Origin: an uncultured Polaromonas sp.
GTDB taxonomy: Bacteria; Pseudomonadota; Gammaproteobacteria; Burkholderiales; Burkholderiaceae_C
DNA: 52,620 bases
Reading direction: 5' to 3'
Assembly (NCBI GenBank): GCA_937863225.1
Contig: CALMEI010000001.1
Span: 1-52,620 of the forward strand
A program made the translations under genes and the position numbers. The notes below the pieces were generated by a model. The model did no database searches and was not told the origin of the DNA. It saw only the letters and a list, made by a program, of their open reading frames with translations. Positions 1 to 8,378 of the stretch are shown here, piece by piece (the stretch's first letter is position 1; every line of letters starts with the position of its first letter).

Positions 1-315
1 CGAACCTAAACCTTCAGGGTCATATACTTTGATTAAGGTTGGCGCAAGCGGATCATCGGCATAAACTATGCCGCAAAAAGATTGTTGGTGTTCGCTATGC
101 AAATGGCTGTTGATGTCATCCAGTTGTGCCAAAAACTCAGCAGCAGGCATGGGTTCTTGCGGTAAATCCTGTTTTTGATTTTCAATTTGCGCTTGGCTGA
201 GTAAATACCAACCATTTGACTGGGCTCGAACCACAACCCACAAATCATCTAACTGTTGCCATTGCAGCATGCCCTGAAAACACCCATGGTAACGTTGTCT
301 GAAATTGTGTGTCAT
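1..315 (-). CDS. Unknown protein, 3' end beyond window
   Basis: This minus-strand frame is open from a start near 315 to the window edge, giving at least 105 residues with no stop. It begins MTHNFRQRYHGCFQGML and is rich in Gln and aromatic residues, with no membrane segment or recognisable motif. A second ATG lies two codons upstream at 321, but an AGAG sequence is better spaced for the 315 start. It begins 17 bases after the stop of the ArsP-type permease, so the two are probably one transcript and may share a role. I do not recognise the family. Confidence 0.55.
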   Translation of the reverse strand, partial: MTHNFRQRYHGCFQGMLQWQQLDDLWVVVRAQSNGWYLLSQAQIENQKQDLPQEPMPAAEFLAQLDDINSHLHSEHQQSFCGIVYADDPLAPTLIKVYDPEGLGS

Positions 316-331
316 TTGCATCTCTGTTTGA

Positions 332-1378
332 TTAAAGAATGGCGTTGAATACAAAGCCAACTATCAAAATGCCTGTGGCAACGACTGCAGCAAATGTGAC
401 GATTAATCGCACTTTGAGCACTTTGCGCAGGATGATCATTTCAGGCAGCGACAATGCAATCACACTCATCATGAAAGCCAATACGGTTCCTAATGCCGCG
501 CCTTTGGCCAAAAGCGCCTGCACAATGGGTATCACACCTGCTGCATTGGTGTACATGGGCACACCAAGTAATACGGCCAGAGGCACTGACCACCATGCAT
601 CTTTACCCATGAAATTGGCCATAAAGTCTTGTGGTACCCAGCCGTGTATACCAGCACCTATGGCAATACCCGCCAATATGTATGGCCAAACTTTGCCCAC
701 AATTTCGCGTACTGATGCGATGCCCGCTTGCACGCGATCAGCAAGCGTGGTTTGCTCTGCTTCATAGTTGGCCGACATTTTGGGCATATCGCGCACCCAG
801 TCTTCTAAATGGGCTTCCATCTTCATGCGACCAATGATCCAACCCGCCACAATTGCAACTGTCAAACCCAAGGCCAAATAGAGCGATGCGATTTTCCAGC
901 CAAACATGCCAAACAACAACGCCAAAGCGACCTCGTTGACCATGGGGGCAGAGATTAAAAATGAAAAAGTCACACCCAACGGCACACCCGCTTGCACAAA
1001 GCCGATGAACAAAGGTACAGCAGAGCAAGAACAAAATGGTGTGACTATTCCCAAAGAAGCGGCCATTACGTTGGCAACGCCTTCAGTACGGCCAGCTAGC
1101 AAAGCCCGAGTCCGTTCAGGTGTGAAATAACTGTTCACCATGCCCATCACAAAAACCACAGCAGTTAGCAGCATCAATACTTTGGGTGCATCGTAAAAGA
1201 AAAACTGGATTGCGCCACCCAAGTGGCTACTGCGTTCAATTGGCAGGCTGGCCACCAATGCCTCAGACGCTGGGAAAAGCGCTTGATAAAGGCTAAACCA
1301 AAGGATAATTGATACCGCCAAAAAAACGACAGGTTGCCGTTTCGGCCAAGTTTTGAGGGTGCTAGATATTGCATTCAT
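332..1378 (-). CDS. ArsP/UPF0718-type inner-membrane permease
   Basis: The 348-residue protein has about eight to nine hydrophobic segments. It carries the family hallmark TPFCSCSAVPLFIGF near residues 112-126, followed by a conserved SAPMVNEVAL stretch, which is typical of the DUF318 (ArsP_1) permeases. Some family members export organoarsenicals and others have no known substrate; the paired cysteines in CSCS are the likely metal or metalloid contact. The gene lies 58 bases after the stop of a SigZ-like sigma factor and just before an unknown partial gene, all on the minus strand. No ArsR regulator is seen. The substrate is not determinable from sequence. Confidence 0.85.
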   Translation of the reverse strand: MNAISSTLKTWPKRQPVVFLAVSIILWFSLYQALFPASEALVASLPIERSSHLGGAIQFFFYDAPKVLMLLTAVVFVMGMVNSYFTPERTRALLAGRTEGVANVMAASLGIVTPFCSCSAVPLFIGFVQAGVPLGVTFSFLISAPMVNEVALALLFGMFGWKIASLYLALGLTVAIVAGWIIGRMKMEAHLEDWVRDMPKMSANYEAEQTTLADRVQAGIASVREIVGKVWPYILAGIAIGAGIHGWVPQDFMANFMGKDAWWSVPLAVLLGVPMYTNAAGVIPIVQALLAKGAALGTVLAFMMSVIALSLPEMIILRKVLKVRLIVTFAAVVATGILIVGFVFNAIL

Positions 1379-1436
1379 AATTGCGTAGACGACACAACTA
1401 GCAAAAAGATGCAGCTAAGGTAGGCGTTCTTGAGAA

Positions 1437-1979
1437 TTAAATATCAGATAAAGGCGTGCGGGGCACAAAGCTGTCCACATGGCCCAAGCTGTCAAAGCGT
1501 ACTTGGCAAGCGCTGGTCATGTGGGCACGCATGCGCTCACGAGCCCGTTGTATCCGCGATTTCGCGGCGGGCAAACTGAGGTTCATGCGCTGTGCAAACT
1601 CAGCTTGCGACAAGCCTTGCAGGTCGCACATATTAATGACTTCACGGTCATTCTGACTGAGTTCCGACATGACTCTTGGTAGGCAAACGGTGAGCAGGTC
1701 TACCGCATGCAAGTCTTCTTCATCAGCTGCAGCCATATCTTCGGGTAGCTCAAGGAATTCATGTTTGCATTTGTAGCGATCAGCCAGCGCATTTCTGGCG
1801 ACTTCAAATAACCATGCACGGGCGTTTTTGATGTTGCAAAACTGATCACCTTGTCTTAGTGCTTTGATGAACAAATCTTGCAACATGTCGTCCACCTCAT
1901 GAGGTTGATCTAGACGACGGCGCAACCATGAACGCAGTTCGGGTGCGTGTTGTGTCCATGCTAACGTTAAACAATTCAT
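1437..1979 (-). CDS. sigZ: ECF RNA polymerase sigma factor, SigZ-like
   Basis: The 180-residue protein has sigma region 2 (HEVDDMLQDLFIKAL and NARAWLFEVARNALADRY, about residues 27-70) and region 4 with its helix-turn-helix (LSQNDREVINMCDLQGLSQAEFAQ, then SLPAAKSRIQRARERM, about residues 106-150). A short tail CQVRFDSLGHVDSF follows region 4; a C-terminal extension of this type with a cysteine is what I associate with SigZ. No anti-sigma factor is adjacent. It lies upstream of the ArsP-type permease on the same strand with a 58-base gap, so it may control or be cotranscribed with that gene. The sigma-factor call is firm and the SigZ subgroup probable. Confidence 0.8.
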   Translation of the reverse strand: MNCLTLAWTQHAPELRSWLRRRLDQPHEVDDMLQDLFIKALRQGDQFCNIKNARAWLFEVARNALADRYKCKHEFLELPEDMAAADEEDLHAVDLLTVCLPRVMSELSQNDREVINMCDLQGLSQAEFAQRMNLSLPAAKSRIQRARERMRAHMTSACQVRFDSLGHVDSFVPRTPLSDI

Positions 1980-2120
1980 TCAGTGATAAGACTTGTTATA
2001 GTGAGATTTGAGTATAGATGTCTCTGAATTTTTAGACAAGCGAAAAACCATGGCTGCACCTGTCGGCGAAAAGAAGTCACGGTATGTGCTATGCAAAGTG
2101 GCATGAATATGAAGTGTTTA

Positions 2121-2169
2121 TGCTATATATTTAATAGCACACTAGGCAATAAATACGCCGCATACAGGC
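2121..2169 (-). repeat. Dispersed repeat copy 1
   Basis: The minus strand reads as the family consensus: TGCGGCGTATTTATTGCCTA, then a GTGCTATTAAATATATAGCA-type inverted repeat. It lies between the small membrane protein gene and sigZ, just after the stop of the former. Nothing else is evident in the 1980-2189 interval. Confidence 0.85.
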
Positions 2170-2189
2170 TAATTTCTTATATATTTTTG

Positions 2190-2357
2190 TTAGAAACAGG
2201 ACCACAGTTGGTTGCTGAGCATGACCAAGAAATCGGGTTTGGTGTAGAGCATCAAGATGCCATACAGCAACACGCCAATGCCCAGCCACAGCGCCAATCG
2301 TTGCCATTGGTTTAACTTGGTCTTGGCTGGTTTGGCCCGTGTGGCAATGTCGTCCAT
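2190..2357 (-). CDS. 55-residue single-span membrane protein, probable MFS partner
   Basis: This short frame starts 22 bases after the stop of the MFS transporter gene on the same strand. The 55-residue product starts MDDIATRAKPAKTKLNQW, then has one hydrophobic span of about 18 residues (RLALWLGIGVLLYGILML), and ends in PDFLVMLSNQLWSCF. A basic segment before the span suggests the N-terminus is cytoplasmic. Small single-span proteins encoded directly after MFS genes occur in Burkholderiales and are sometimes annotated as MFS transporter small subunits; this one fits by size and position. No strong ribosome-binding site is visible, so translational coupling to the MFS gene is likely. Confidence 0.6.
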   Translation of the reverse strand: MDDIATRAKPAKTKLNQWQRLALWLGIGVLLYGILMLYTKPDFLVMLSNQLWSCF

Positions 2358-2379
2358 GGCATGTTTCAGTTGACTGGGT

Positions 2380-3624
2380 TCAGGCGTTTTGCAAAGAGGG
2401 GGATGGCTTGTTGCGGACGATGCCGGTTTCTTTCACTGGCAAATTGACCAATGCTGCCAATACGCCCAATGCGATGGCGATGTACCAAACGATGTCGTAG
2501 CTACCGGTTTTGTCGTATAAAAAGCCACCCAACCACACACCCATGAAAGAGCCGATTTGGTGGCTGAAAAACACAAATCCGCCCAACATGGACAAATGCT
2601 GTATGCCAAAAATTTGCGCCACAACGGCATTGGTGGGGGGCACAGTGGACAGCCACAGCAATCCCATGACACTGGAGAAGATGTAAACGCTCATGGGTGT
2701 GAGAGGTGCAATTAAAAAGAGCGTGATGGCGATAGAGCGTGCGAAATAAATGAAGGCCAAAATTTTGCGCTTGGCCATGCGTTGCCCCAAAGACCCAGCA
2801 ATGTAAGTGCCAAACACATTGAACAAGCCGATCAACGCCAATGCGTAGCTGGCGACTTCGGGTGAGAAACTTTTGTCTTTCAAATAGCTGGGCATGTGCA
2901 CACCGATGAAAACAACTTGAAAGCCGCAGACAAAATAGCCCGCCATCAATAGTTGAAAGCTGGGGTATTTAAAGGCTTCGGTCAAGGCCTGCCAGATGGT
3001 TTGATCGCGCTTGACGGCATGAATACCGCGCGCCGTTTTTTCGCGTAAACCAAAAGCCAATGGAATGATGAGCAAAGTGCCCGCACCCAATACCAGCAGT
3101 GCTTGTTGCCACCCAATGGTGTTGATTAAAAAACCTTCGGTTGGCACCATTAAAAATTGCCCAAACGATCCTGCAGCAGCTGCCACACCCATGGCCCACG
3201 AGCGTTTATCGGCCGAAATGTTGCGACCAATCACGCCATAAATCACTGCATAGGTGGTGCCGGCTTGTGCGGCGCCAATCAATATGCCAGATGTCAGCGT
3301 TAACAAAAAGGGTGTGCTGGCATAGGCCATGCCCAATAAACCCAGTGCGTACAACAAAGCGCCACCGATGATGACTTTGAAAGCGCCAAATTTGTCTGCC
3401 AACATGCCCGCAAAAATACCCGTAAAGCCCCAGGTGAGGTTTTGGATCGCAATGGCAAAGGCAAAATTCTCGCGTGTCCAGTTGTTCGCCTGAGTCATGG
3501 GTTGCAACCACAAACCAAAGCCGTGGCGCACGCCCATTGACAGGGTAACAATGGCCGCGCCGCAAATTAAGACTTGCACCATGCTGAGCGTGGGAAGGGT
3601 GGGGGATGGATTTGTTTGGGTCAT
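2380..3624 (-). CDS. MFS transporter, monocarboxylate/OFA-like
   Basis: The 414-residue protein has twelve hydrophobic segments. The loop between segments 2 and 3 has GMLADKFGAFKVII, the MFS motif with DKFG, and a matching position in the second half is GQRMAKRKIL. Overall it resembles the oxalate/formate and monocarboxylate branch of the superfamily (early SMGVRHGFGLWLQPM). The substrate cannot be assigned. A small membrane protein gene follows closely, and a TauE/SafE exporter gene lies upstream on the same strand (60-base gap). Both suggest uptake or efflux of small anions. Confidence 0.8.
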   Translation of the reverse strand: MTQTNPSPTLPTLSMVQVLICGAAIVTLSMGVRHGFGLWLQPMTQANNWTRENFAFAIAIQNLTWGFTGIFAGMLADKFGAFKVIIGGALLYALGLLGMAYASTPFLLTLTSGILIGAAQAGTTYAVIYGVIGRNISADKRSWAMGVAAAAGSFGQFLMVPTEGFLINTIGWQQALLVLGAGTLLIIPLAFGLREKTARGIHAVKRDQTIWQALTEAFKYPSFQLLMAGYFVCGFQVVFIGVHMPSYLKDKSFSPEVASYALALIGLFNVFGTYIAGSLGQRMAKRKILAFIYFARSIAITLFLIAPLTPMSVYIFSSVMGLLWLSTVPPTNAVVAQIFGIQHLSMLGGFVFFSHQIGSFMGVWLGGFLYDKTGSYDIVWYIAIALGVLAALVNLPVKETGIVRNKPSPSLQNA

Positions 3625-3684
3625 AAGATTGATAGTCTAACGAGAAATGCAAAGCCGTGTTGAGGCATGGGTGATATGCACTGG

Positions 3685-4419
3685 TTATGTGAATATCAAT
3701 TTCAATCCCGCTATCAAAAGCACAATGGCCAGCAGTTTTTTGATGGTGGCGGATTGGACCCTGCGGCTACCGATGTAAGCGCCTATGGTGCCGCCCAGTG
3801 CAGCAGCCAGTAACAATGGCGCGATATAACTGGGCAATGCTGACTGGTTGGTCATGAATCCTGCCAGACCAGCCGCAGAATTGAGGAGCACAAACAAAGC
3901 AGAAACGGCTGCTGCACGCTTGGGTTCAGCCCAGCCATTGATCAGCATCAGGGGTGTGAGAAAAATCGCGCCACCTGTGCCCGTTAACCCAGATAACAAA
4001 CCAATGACTGCACCACTGGTCAAAGCGGCCCATTTAGGTGGTGTATGCGCATGGCTAGATTGTTTGGATTGCACAAAAAACCGAAAGGCGCTGTACAACA
4101 ATACCGCGCCCAAAATGGTTTTGAACAAATGAGCAGGTAAATTGATCACGCCTCCGATGAAAGCGAAGGGCACGGCGAGAAGCGCAAATGGCCAAAACAA
4201 AGCCCACGAAAAATGACCTGCTTTGTAAAACTGCCACGCCGCGATGCTGCCGACCAAGATGTTGAGCGTCAATGCAGTGGGTTTGATTTCAGTTGTCGCC
4301 AGTGACAAAAGCGACATCACCGCGATATAGCCCGATGCACCGGCGTGCCCTACCGACGAATACAGCACAGCAATGGCGAAAACACTGAAGATCAGAAGTG
4401 AAAGAAATTCGATTTGCAT
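3685..4419 (-). CDS. TauE/SafE (TSUP) family anion permease
   Basis: The 244-residue protein has about eight hydrophobic segments arranged as two similar halves. The first contains LYSSVGHAGASGYIAVMSL (about residues 19-37) and the second GLLSGLTGTGGAIFLTPLML (about 139-158). These paired glycine-rich motifs are characteristic of the TSUP family, which moves sulfite, sulfoacetate and similar anions across the inner membrane. It is transcribed away from the moxR operon, and about 100 bases between the two starts must hold both promoters. The substrate is unknown. Confidence 0.85.
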   Translation of the reverse strand: MQIEFLSLLIFSVFAIAVLYSSVGHAGASGYIAVMSLLSLATTEIKPTALTLNILVGSIAAWQFYKAGHFSWALFWPFALLAVPFAFIGGVINLPAHLFKTILGAVLLYSAFRFFVQSKQSSHAHTPPKWAALTSGAVIGLLSGLTGTGGAIFLTPLMLINGWAEPKRAAAVSALFVLLNSAAGLAGFMTNQSALPSYIAPLLLAAALGGTIGAYIGSRRVQSATIKKLLAIVLLIAGLKLIFT

Positions 4420-4536
4420 GAATCCTAACTATACCCTGATGATGCGCACAAATTTCCTTATACGGCAGACAGATATCATCTGTTAGGATAATCGGGGTTT
4501 CGATTTCATTTTTTATTTTTGTCGTTTGTCTCTTCA

Positions 4537-5589
4537 ATGCGTCCAGCCCAACTGTCCCAAATCTTAGACCGTGAATATGTGAGTGCCGCTGCCCGTCAGC
4601 ACACCCCGGTGATGTTGTGGGGGCCACCGGGCGTCGGTAAATCCCAAATCGTGGCGCAGGTGGCACAACGTCACCATGTACCGATGGTGGACATTCGATT
4701 GTCGCAAATGGAACCGTCAGACTTGCGTGGCATTCCATTTCGCATGGGTGACCATGTCGATTGGGCGATTCCATCGATGTTGCCTGATGCCAAACGCCAT
4801 GCGCCCTCGGGGGTGTTGTTTTTGGATGAAATCACGTCTGCAGCACCATCGGTATCCGCCGCCGCTTACCAATTGATTTTGGATCGACGTTTGGGCGATT
4901 ACTTGGTGCCAGATGGCTGGGCCATTTTCGCCGCAGGCAATCGTTTGGGAGACCGTGGTGTGACTTATGCCATGCCCGCACCGCTGGCCAACCGCTTCTC
5001 ACATTACGAACTGGATGTGAGTTTGGATGATTGGGCAGACTGGGCCTATCGCAACGAAATAGATTCACGCATCGTGGCGTTTTTGCGTTTCAAACCTGAG
5101 CTGTTGTTCAATTTTGACCCACTTAAAAATGCGGCTGGCGAGATGGCATTTCCCAGCCCGAGATCTTGGGAATTTGCGCACCGTGCATTGCAAAAATTTG
5201 GTGAACAAACTACTTTGTTGCGCGGGTCATTGATTGCGTGTGTAGGTCAAGTGGCGGGCATTGAATGCGCCGCATTCATCGACAGCTTAGACCGTCTGCC
5301 CGATATAGATGCCATCTGTGCGGGGCAGTGTTTGGATGTGCCCACAGAAATTGATTTGCAATACGCTGTGGCAGCGGCGTTGGCCAGCCGTGCCCGCATG
5401 CAAAAAAACAGCCCAGCAGCCAAAATGGTGTGGGGTCATATCTTGAGCTACGCACAAAATTTTCGAGAGCGCGAAATGGGGGTGATGTTGGTGTCTGACA
5501 TTCACCGTGGCATTGGGAAAGATTTGTTCACTGTGCCGCAATTTGCCAATTGGGCGAACACGGTATCAGAGCTCATGTTTCATGAGTGA
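4537..5589 (+). CDS. MoxR-type AAA+ ATPase
   Basis: The protein has Walker A GPPGVGKSQ (about residues 28-36), Walker B VLFLDEITSA, and sensor-like AAGNRLGDRG, as in MoxR-family AAA+ ATPases that act as chaperones for VWA-domain partners. The partner gene starts 22 bases downstream. I chose ATG 4537; an in-frame TTG at 4519 would add six residues, and neither has a clear ribosome-binding site. The product is about 350 residues. In this family ATP hydrolysis remodels protein complexes, for example by metal or cofactor insertion; the client here is unknown. It is the first gene of a four-gene operon. Confidence 0.85.
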   Translation: MRPAQLSQILDREYVSAAARQHTPVMLWGPPGVGKSQIVAQVAQRHHVPMVDIRLSQMEPSDLRGIPFRMGDHVDWAIPSMLPDAKRHAPSGVLFLDEITSAAPSVSAAAYQLILDRRLGDYLVPDGWAIFAAGNRLGDRGVTYAMPAPLANRFSHYELDVSLDDWADWAYRNEIDSRIVAFLRFKPELLFNFDPLKNAAGEMAFPSPRSWEFAHRALQKFGEQTTLLRGSLIACVGQVAGIECAAFIDSLDRLPDIDAICAGQCLDVPTEIDLQYAVAAALASRARMQKNSPAAKMVWGHILSYAQNFREREMGVMLVSDIHRGIGKDLFTVPQFANWANTVSELMFHE

Positions 5590-5611
5590 GCTGCCAGTCA
5601 TCTGATTTTCA

Positions 5612-6877
5612 ATGACACAAGCCACCAGCGCTGTTGAAACCAAGCTCGCAGCAGCCCGCATGCGCTTGTTGTTGGATCAACCATTTCTGGGTGCCTTGGT
5701 CTTGCGTTTGCCATTGAAAACGGCAGGTGCTTGGTGTCGCACCATGGCCACCGATGCACGGGCCATTTACTACAACCCTGAGTGGGTGAACGAGCTGTCG
5801 ACAGCACACACCCAATTTGCCCTTGCACACGAGGCCCTGCATTCTGGGTTAGGGCGATTGGCGCGGCGTGGGCAGCGTGTCCAGCGCAAATGGGACATTG
5901 CCTGTGATTTTGCCATCAACCCGGTGCTCATGGACGAAGGACTGAAACCACCCATGGATGCGCTGGTGTTGGATGTTTACCGTGGCTTATCCGCCGAAGA
6001 AATTTACCCCTGTTTGGACGATGAACTTGAGGACAACGACACATTGGACGACCATGTGTGGGATTCAGACGAAGCAGAAGGCGGGCAGGGCAGTGGCGAC
6101 AGCGACCCAAATAAAGACAGTGGCAGTGGCGGCAACAAATCGGATGAAGGACACAACGCCGGGCCATCGAGCCAACCCGAAAAACCCGTACAAGACGAAC
6201 CACCCAAGCCGCTCAGTGGCATTGAAAAAGAACAGCTGCAACAGCAATGGCAGCGCTACATGGCGGCAGCGGCACAACGTGCCCGTGAAACGGGGAAATT
6301 ACCTGCGTCATTGGCGCGACTGTGTGATGCCGCTATCGCCACGCAAATCTCATGGCGAGCGGTGTTGGAGCAATACTTGAGCATGTCGGGGCGTGACGAT
6401 TACAGCTGGCAAAGACCATCACGCCGCAGCGGGGAAGCGCTTGTCAATCAAGCCGAAGTCATGTGGCCGAGTCTGCGCAGCCACAGCGGTGATATCTATG
6501 TGGCGCTGGACACTTCGGGTTCGGTCAGTGAGGCCGATTTGTCTGGATTTTTGGCCGAACTCAACGCCATCAAAGCCGCGAGCAAAGTTCGCGTCACACT
6601 CTTTGCCTGCGATATGCAACTGGCAGCCAATGCGCCGTGGGTCTATGAAGTATGGGAACCTTTGAAACTGCCTGACAATATCGATGGCGGTGGCGGTACA
6701 TCGTTCGCACCTGTGTTTGATTGGATCGAAACATCTGGGAAAAAGCCCGATTCATTGGTTTACTTTACCGATGCGGTAGGGACTTTTCCAAAGCATGCGC
6801 CTGAATACCCTGTGATGTGGTTGGTCAAAGGCAAAGCCACCGTGCCGTTTGGGCAGCGCATTCAATTGAACGATTAA
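5612..6877 (+). CDS. VWA protein with metallopeptidase-like N-terminus (DUF2201 type)
   Basis: The 421-residue protein has an N-terminal zinc metallopeptidase-like segment with HEALH at residues 73-77. An acidic, low-complexity Asp/Ser/Gly-rich linker follows (about residues 138-200). The C-terminal VWA-like domain carries the metal-ion-dependent adhesion motif DTSGSVS near residue 300. This layout matches the putative metallopeptidase/VWA proteins paired with MoxR ATPases. Whether HEALH is catalytic or structural is not known. The gene sits between moxR and a DsrS-like gene with short gaps, indicating one operon. Confidence 0.85.
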   Translation: MTQATSAVETKLAAARMRLLLDQPFLGALVLRLPLKTAGAWCRTMATDARAIYYNPEWVNELSTAHTQFALAHEALHSGLGRLARRGQRVQRKWDIACDFAINPVLMDEGLKPPMDALVLDVYRGLSAEEIYPCLDDELEDNDTLDDHVWDSDEAEGGQGSGDSDPNKDSGSGGNKSDEGHNAGPSSQPEKPVQDEPPKPLSGIEKEQLQQQWQRYMAAAAQRARETGKLPASLARLCDAAIATQISWRAVLEQYLSMSGRDDYSWQRPSRRSGEALVNQAEVMWPSLRSHSGDIYVALDTSGSVSEADLSGFLAELNAIKAASKVRVTLFACDMQLAANAPWVYEVWEPLKLPDNIDGGGGTSFAPVFDWIETSGKKPDSLVYFTDAVGTFPKHAPEYPVMWLVKGKATVPFGQRIQLND

Positions 6878-6879
6878 AA

Positions 6880-7941
6880 ATGACCCAGACCAGCAGAACC
6901 AAACCGACCGAGGGCTTATCGCCAGATGACGAATTGAAACTGAATGTGCTCTTAGCTGGCAATGTCTTGGCGGTGCGCATTGATGAAGGTGCACGCGCTT
7001 TGTATGCGCTCACAGAAAAGGGTGAAGCCCGTGTGAACCTCAGCCCAATTGGACGCCCTGATCGGTATTTCATCCATGTGCGCGAGTTACTCGGTCGTCA
7101 TGCCATGAACTTGCCCAGTGGCTACCCCGTGCATTTGATGCGCTGGACGCGCATGGGGCAATCCAGTCCCAAAAAATTGGAGCAATTGTTGAAGCTGGGT
7201 GAGGACGAAGCCATACAAGCAGTGGCACATGCACCCACGCTCACAGATGAGCTGGCACGACGTGCATGGTGGGCCTTGCCAACCATGGAGGTTGCCCGTG
7301 TCATGCTGAGCAGACCTGCCATCTTAGAGGGGCTAATGGGCAAGCAATTGGCGCAATTTTTGGCCGAACATCTGCCTTTTGAGCAAGACCAAGTCGCAGC
7401 CATGCACACCGTGCGAGCTTTGGTAGCAAGCAGGTTGCTGGAAGCCCATGAGCTGGAGCAACTTTGGCGCAAAGCGCAGCGCAGGCCACATTATTTGATT
7501 GGATTTTTAGAAACCATGCCTGATCAATTGCCGAATCAATTGTCTTATACGGCGACTGAACGCACCATTGAGGTCAATATGCAAGCGGATACGCCCGCCA
7601 CGCGCTTGTTGCAACATTGCTTCAGTAGCGCAGGGCAAGCCTATATTGCCACTGCCATGCTGGTGTTAGAGAAGCCGCAAACCCATGAAGCGGTGGCTTT
7701 GTTGTTGGATATGTTGGGTGCTTATTTTCAAGCTGGACAACATCCTGAAGCAGAATCGCAACTCGCCGCTTGGCCGAATGAAGCCAAAGCATTGGTAGCG
7801 TTGTCGCAACTCAAAGCCAGCGTTGCTGAACCGATTTTGATACGCACCACAGCCGTGGGACCTCTGTTGCGTCGACATTTAGAGCCATTGTTTGCACCCA
7901 TATTGGCAAATCTTCAGATATTAAAAGGTCTATCGGCATGA
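6880..7941 (+). CDS. DsrS-like protein of unknown function
   Basis: The 353-residue soluble protein resembles DsrS, a protein found in some sulfur-oxidiser dsr clusters. The recognisable parts are LNVLLAGNVLAVRIDE, SGYPVHLMRWTRMGQ and HAPTLTDELARRAWWALP. I chose ATG 6880, two bases after the stop of the VWA gene, because the resemblance starts there; the frame is open further upstream within the VWA gene. No sulfite reductase (dsrAB) or other dsr genes are present, so a role in sulfur oxidation is not implied. The family is recognised from memory and should be confirmed by profile search. Confidence 0.6.
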   Translation: MTQTSRTKPTEGLSPDDELKLNVLLAGNVLAVRIDEGARALYALTEKGEARVNLSPIGRPDRYFIHVRELLGRHAMNLPSGYPVHLMRWTRMGQSSPKKLEQLLKLGEDEAIQAVAHAPTLTDELARRAWWALPTMEVARVMLSRPAILEGLMGKQLAQFLAEHLPFEQDQVAAMHTVRALVASRLLEAHELEQLWRKAQRRPHYLIGFLETMPDQLPNQLSYTATERTIEVNMQADTPATRLLQHCFSSAGQAYIATAMLVLEKPQTHEAVALLLDMLGAYFQAGQHPEAESQLAAWPNEAKALVALSQLKASVAEPILIRTTAVGPLLRRHLEPLFAPILANLQILKGLSA

Positions 7942-8189
7942 AAGGCGGCACCTATTTAGACCCCGGCGTGCCGCATTTGGTACAACGCAGCTTTGCCATA
8001 CTGAACATCAAACGCGGCAAGAGGGAGCGGTTTCCAGAAAATTGTGTGCAGGTGGTGGCATCAGAAGCCGATGCGTTGGCGCGCGCCAATCCAGCGCAAA
8101 ATTTGCACGCGGCGGAGGTGGTAGGTCCATCGCGGTCATCAGAAGGCTTGAAGTTGTATTACTTGGTGCGTTGGTTGGGTGATGATTAA
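7938..8189 (+). CDS. Small conserved-looking protein of the MoxR-DsrS operon
   Basis: The 83-residue soluble protein overlaps the preceding stop by four bases (ATGA), indicating coupled translation. It has a basic N-terminal half (LNIKRGKRERF) and a C-terminal stretch AAEVVGPSRSSEGLKLYYLVRWL that reads like a small compact alpha/beta domain. I do not recognise the family. Position makes it the fourth and last gene of the MoxR operon; a short hairpin-forming sequence (ATGCC...GGCAT) at about 8251-8268 follows but lacks a T run. Confidence 0.6.
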   Translation: MKGGTYLDPGVPHLVQRSFAILNIKRGKRERFPENCVQVVASEADALARANPAQNLHAAEVVGPSRSSEGLKLYYLVRWLGDD

Positions 8190-8306
8190 GTGATGCATGG
8201 AATGCATATAAGCAGCTCAACAGTACTGTTCCCGTATCCTGAGCTTAAGAATGCCACAAGAAAGGCATGGAATAAACGTTAGGCTTCGATGCTGGAGTAG
8301 TAGGCT

Positions 8307-8378
8307 GTTTAACGGCTGAATTCAGCGGACGACAAAAAGCGCAGCTTTTTGACGGTCCGCTGGATTGATGGGTTAGCC
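8307..8378 (-). repeat. attC recombination site 1
   Basis: On the minus strand the site starts GGCTAAC (8378-8372) and ends GTTAAAC (8313-8307), which matches the GTTRRRY consensus. Between them, CAGCGGAC...GTCCGCTG and CAAAAAGC TGC GCTTTTTG form a long imperfect hairpin. The stop codon TAG of the TIR-like gene overlaps the first core box. Confidence 0.85.

Noticed and set aside
339-767. Plus-strand open frame within the ArsP-type permease gene
   Set aside because: It is a shadow of the permease codons; the product has no recognisable features.
8215-8284. Possible fifth attC site left of the array (GCCTAAC at 8284-8278 and GTTGAGC near 8215 on the minus strand)
   Set aside because: The two boxes match only in part and the inner arms pair poorly; it may be a decayed site, but the support is too weak to list.
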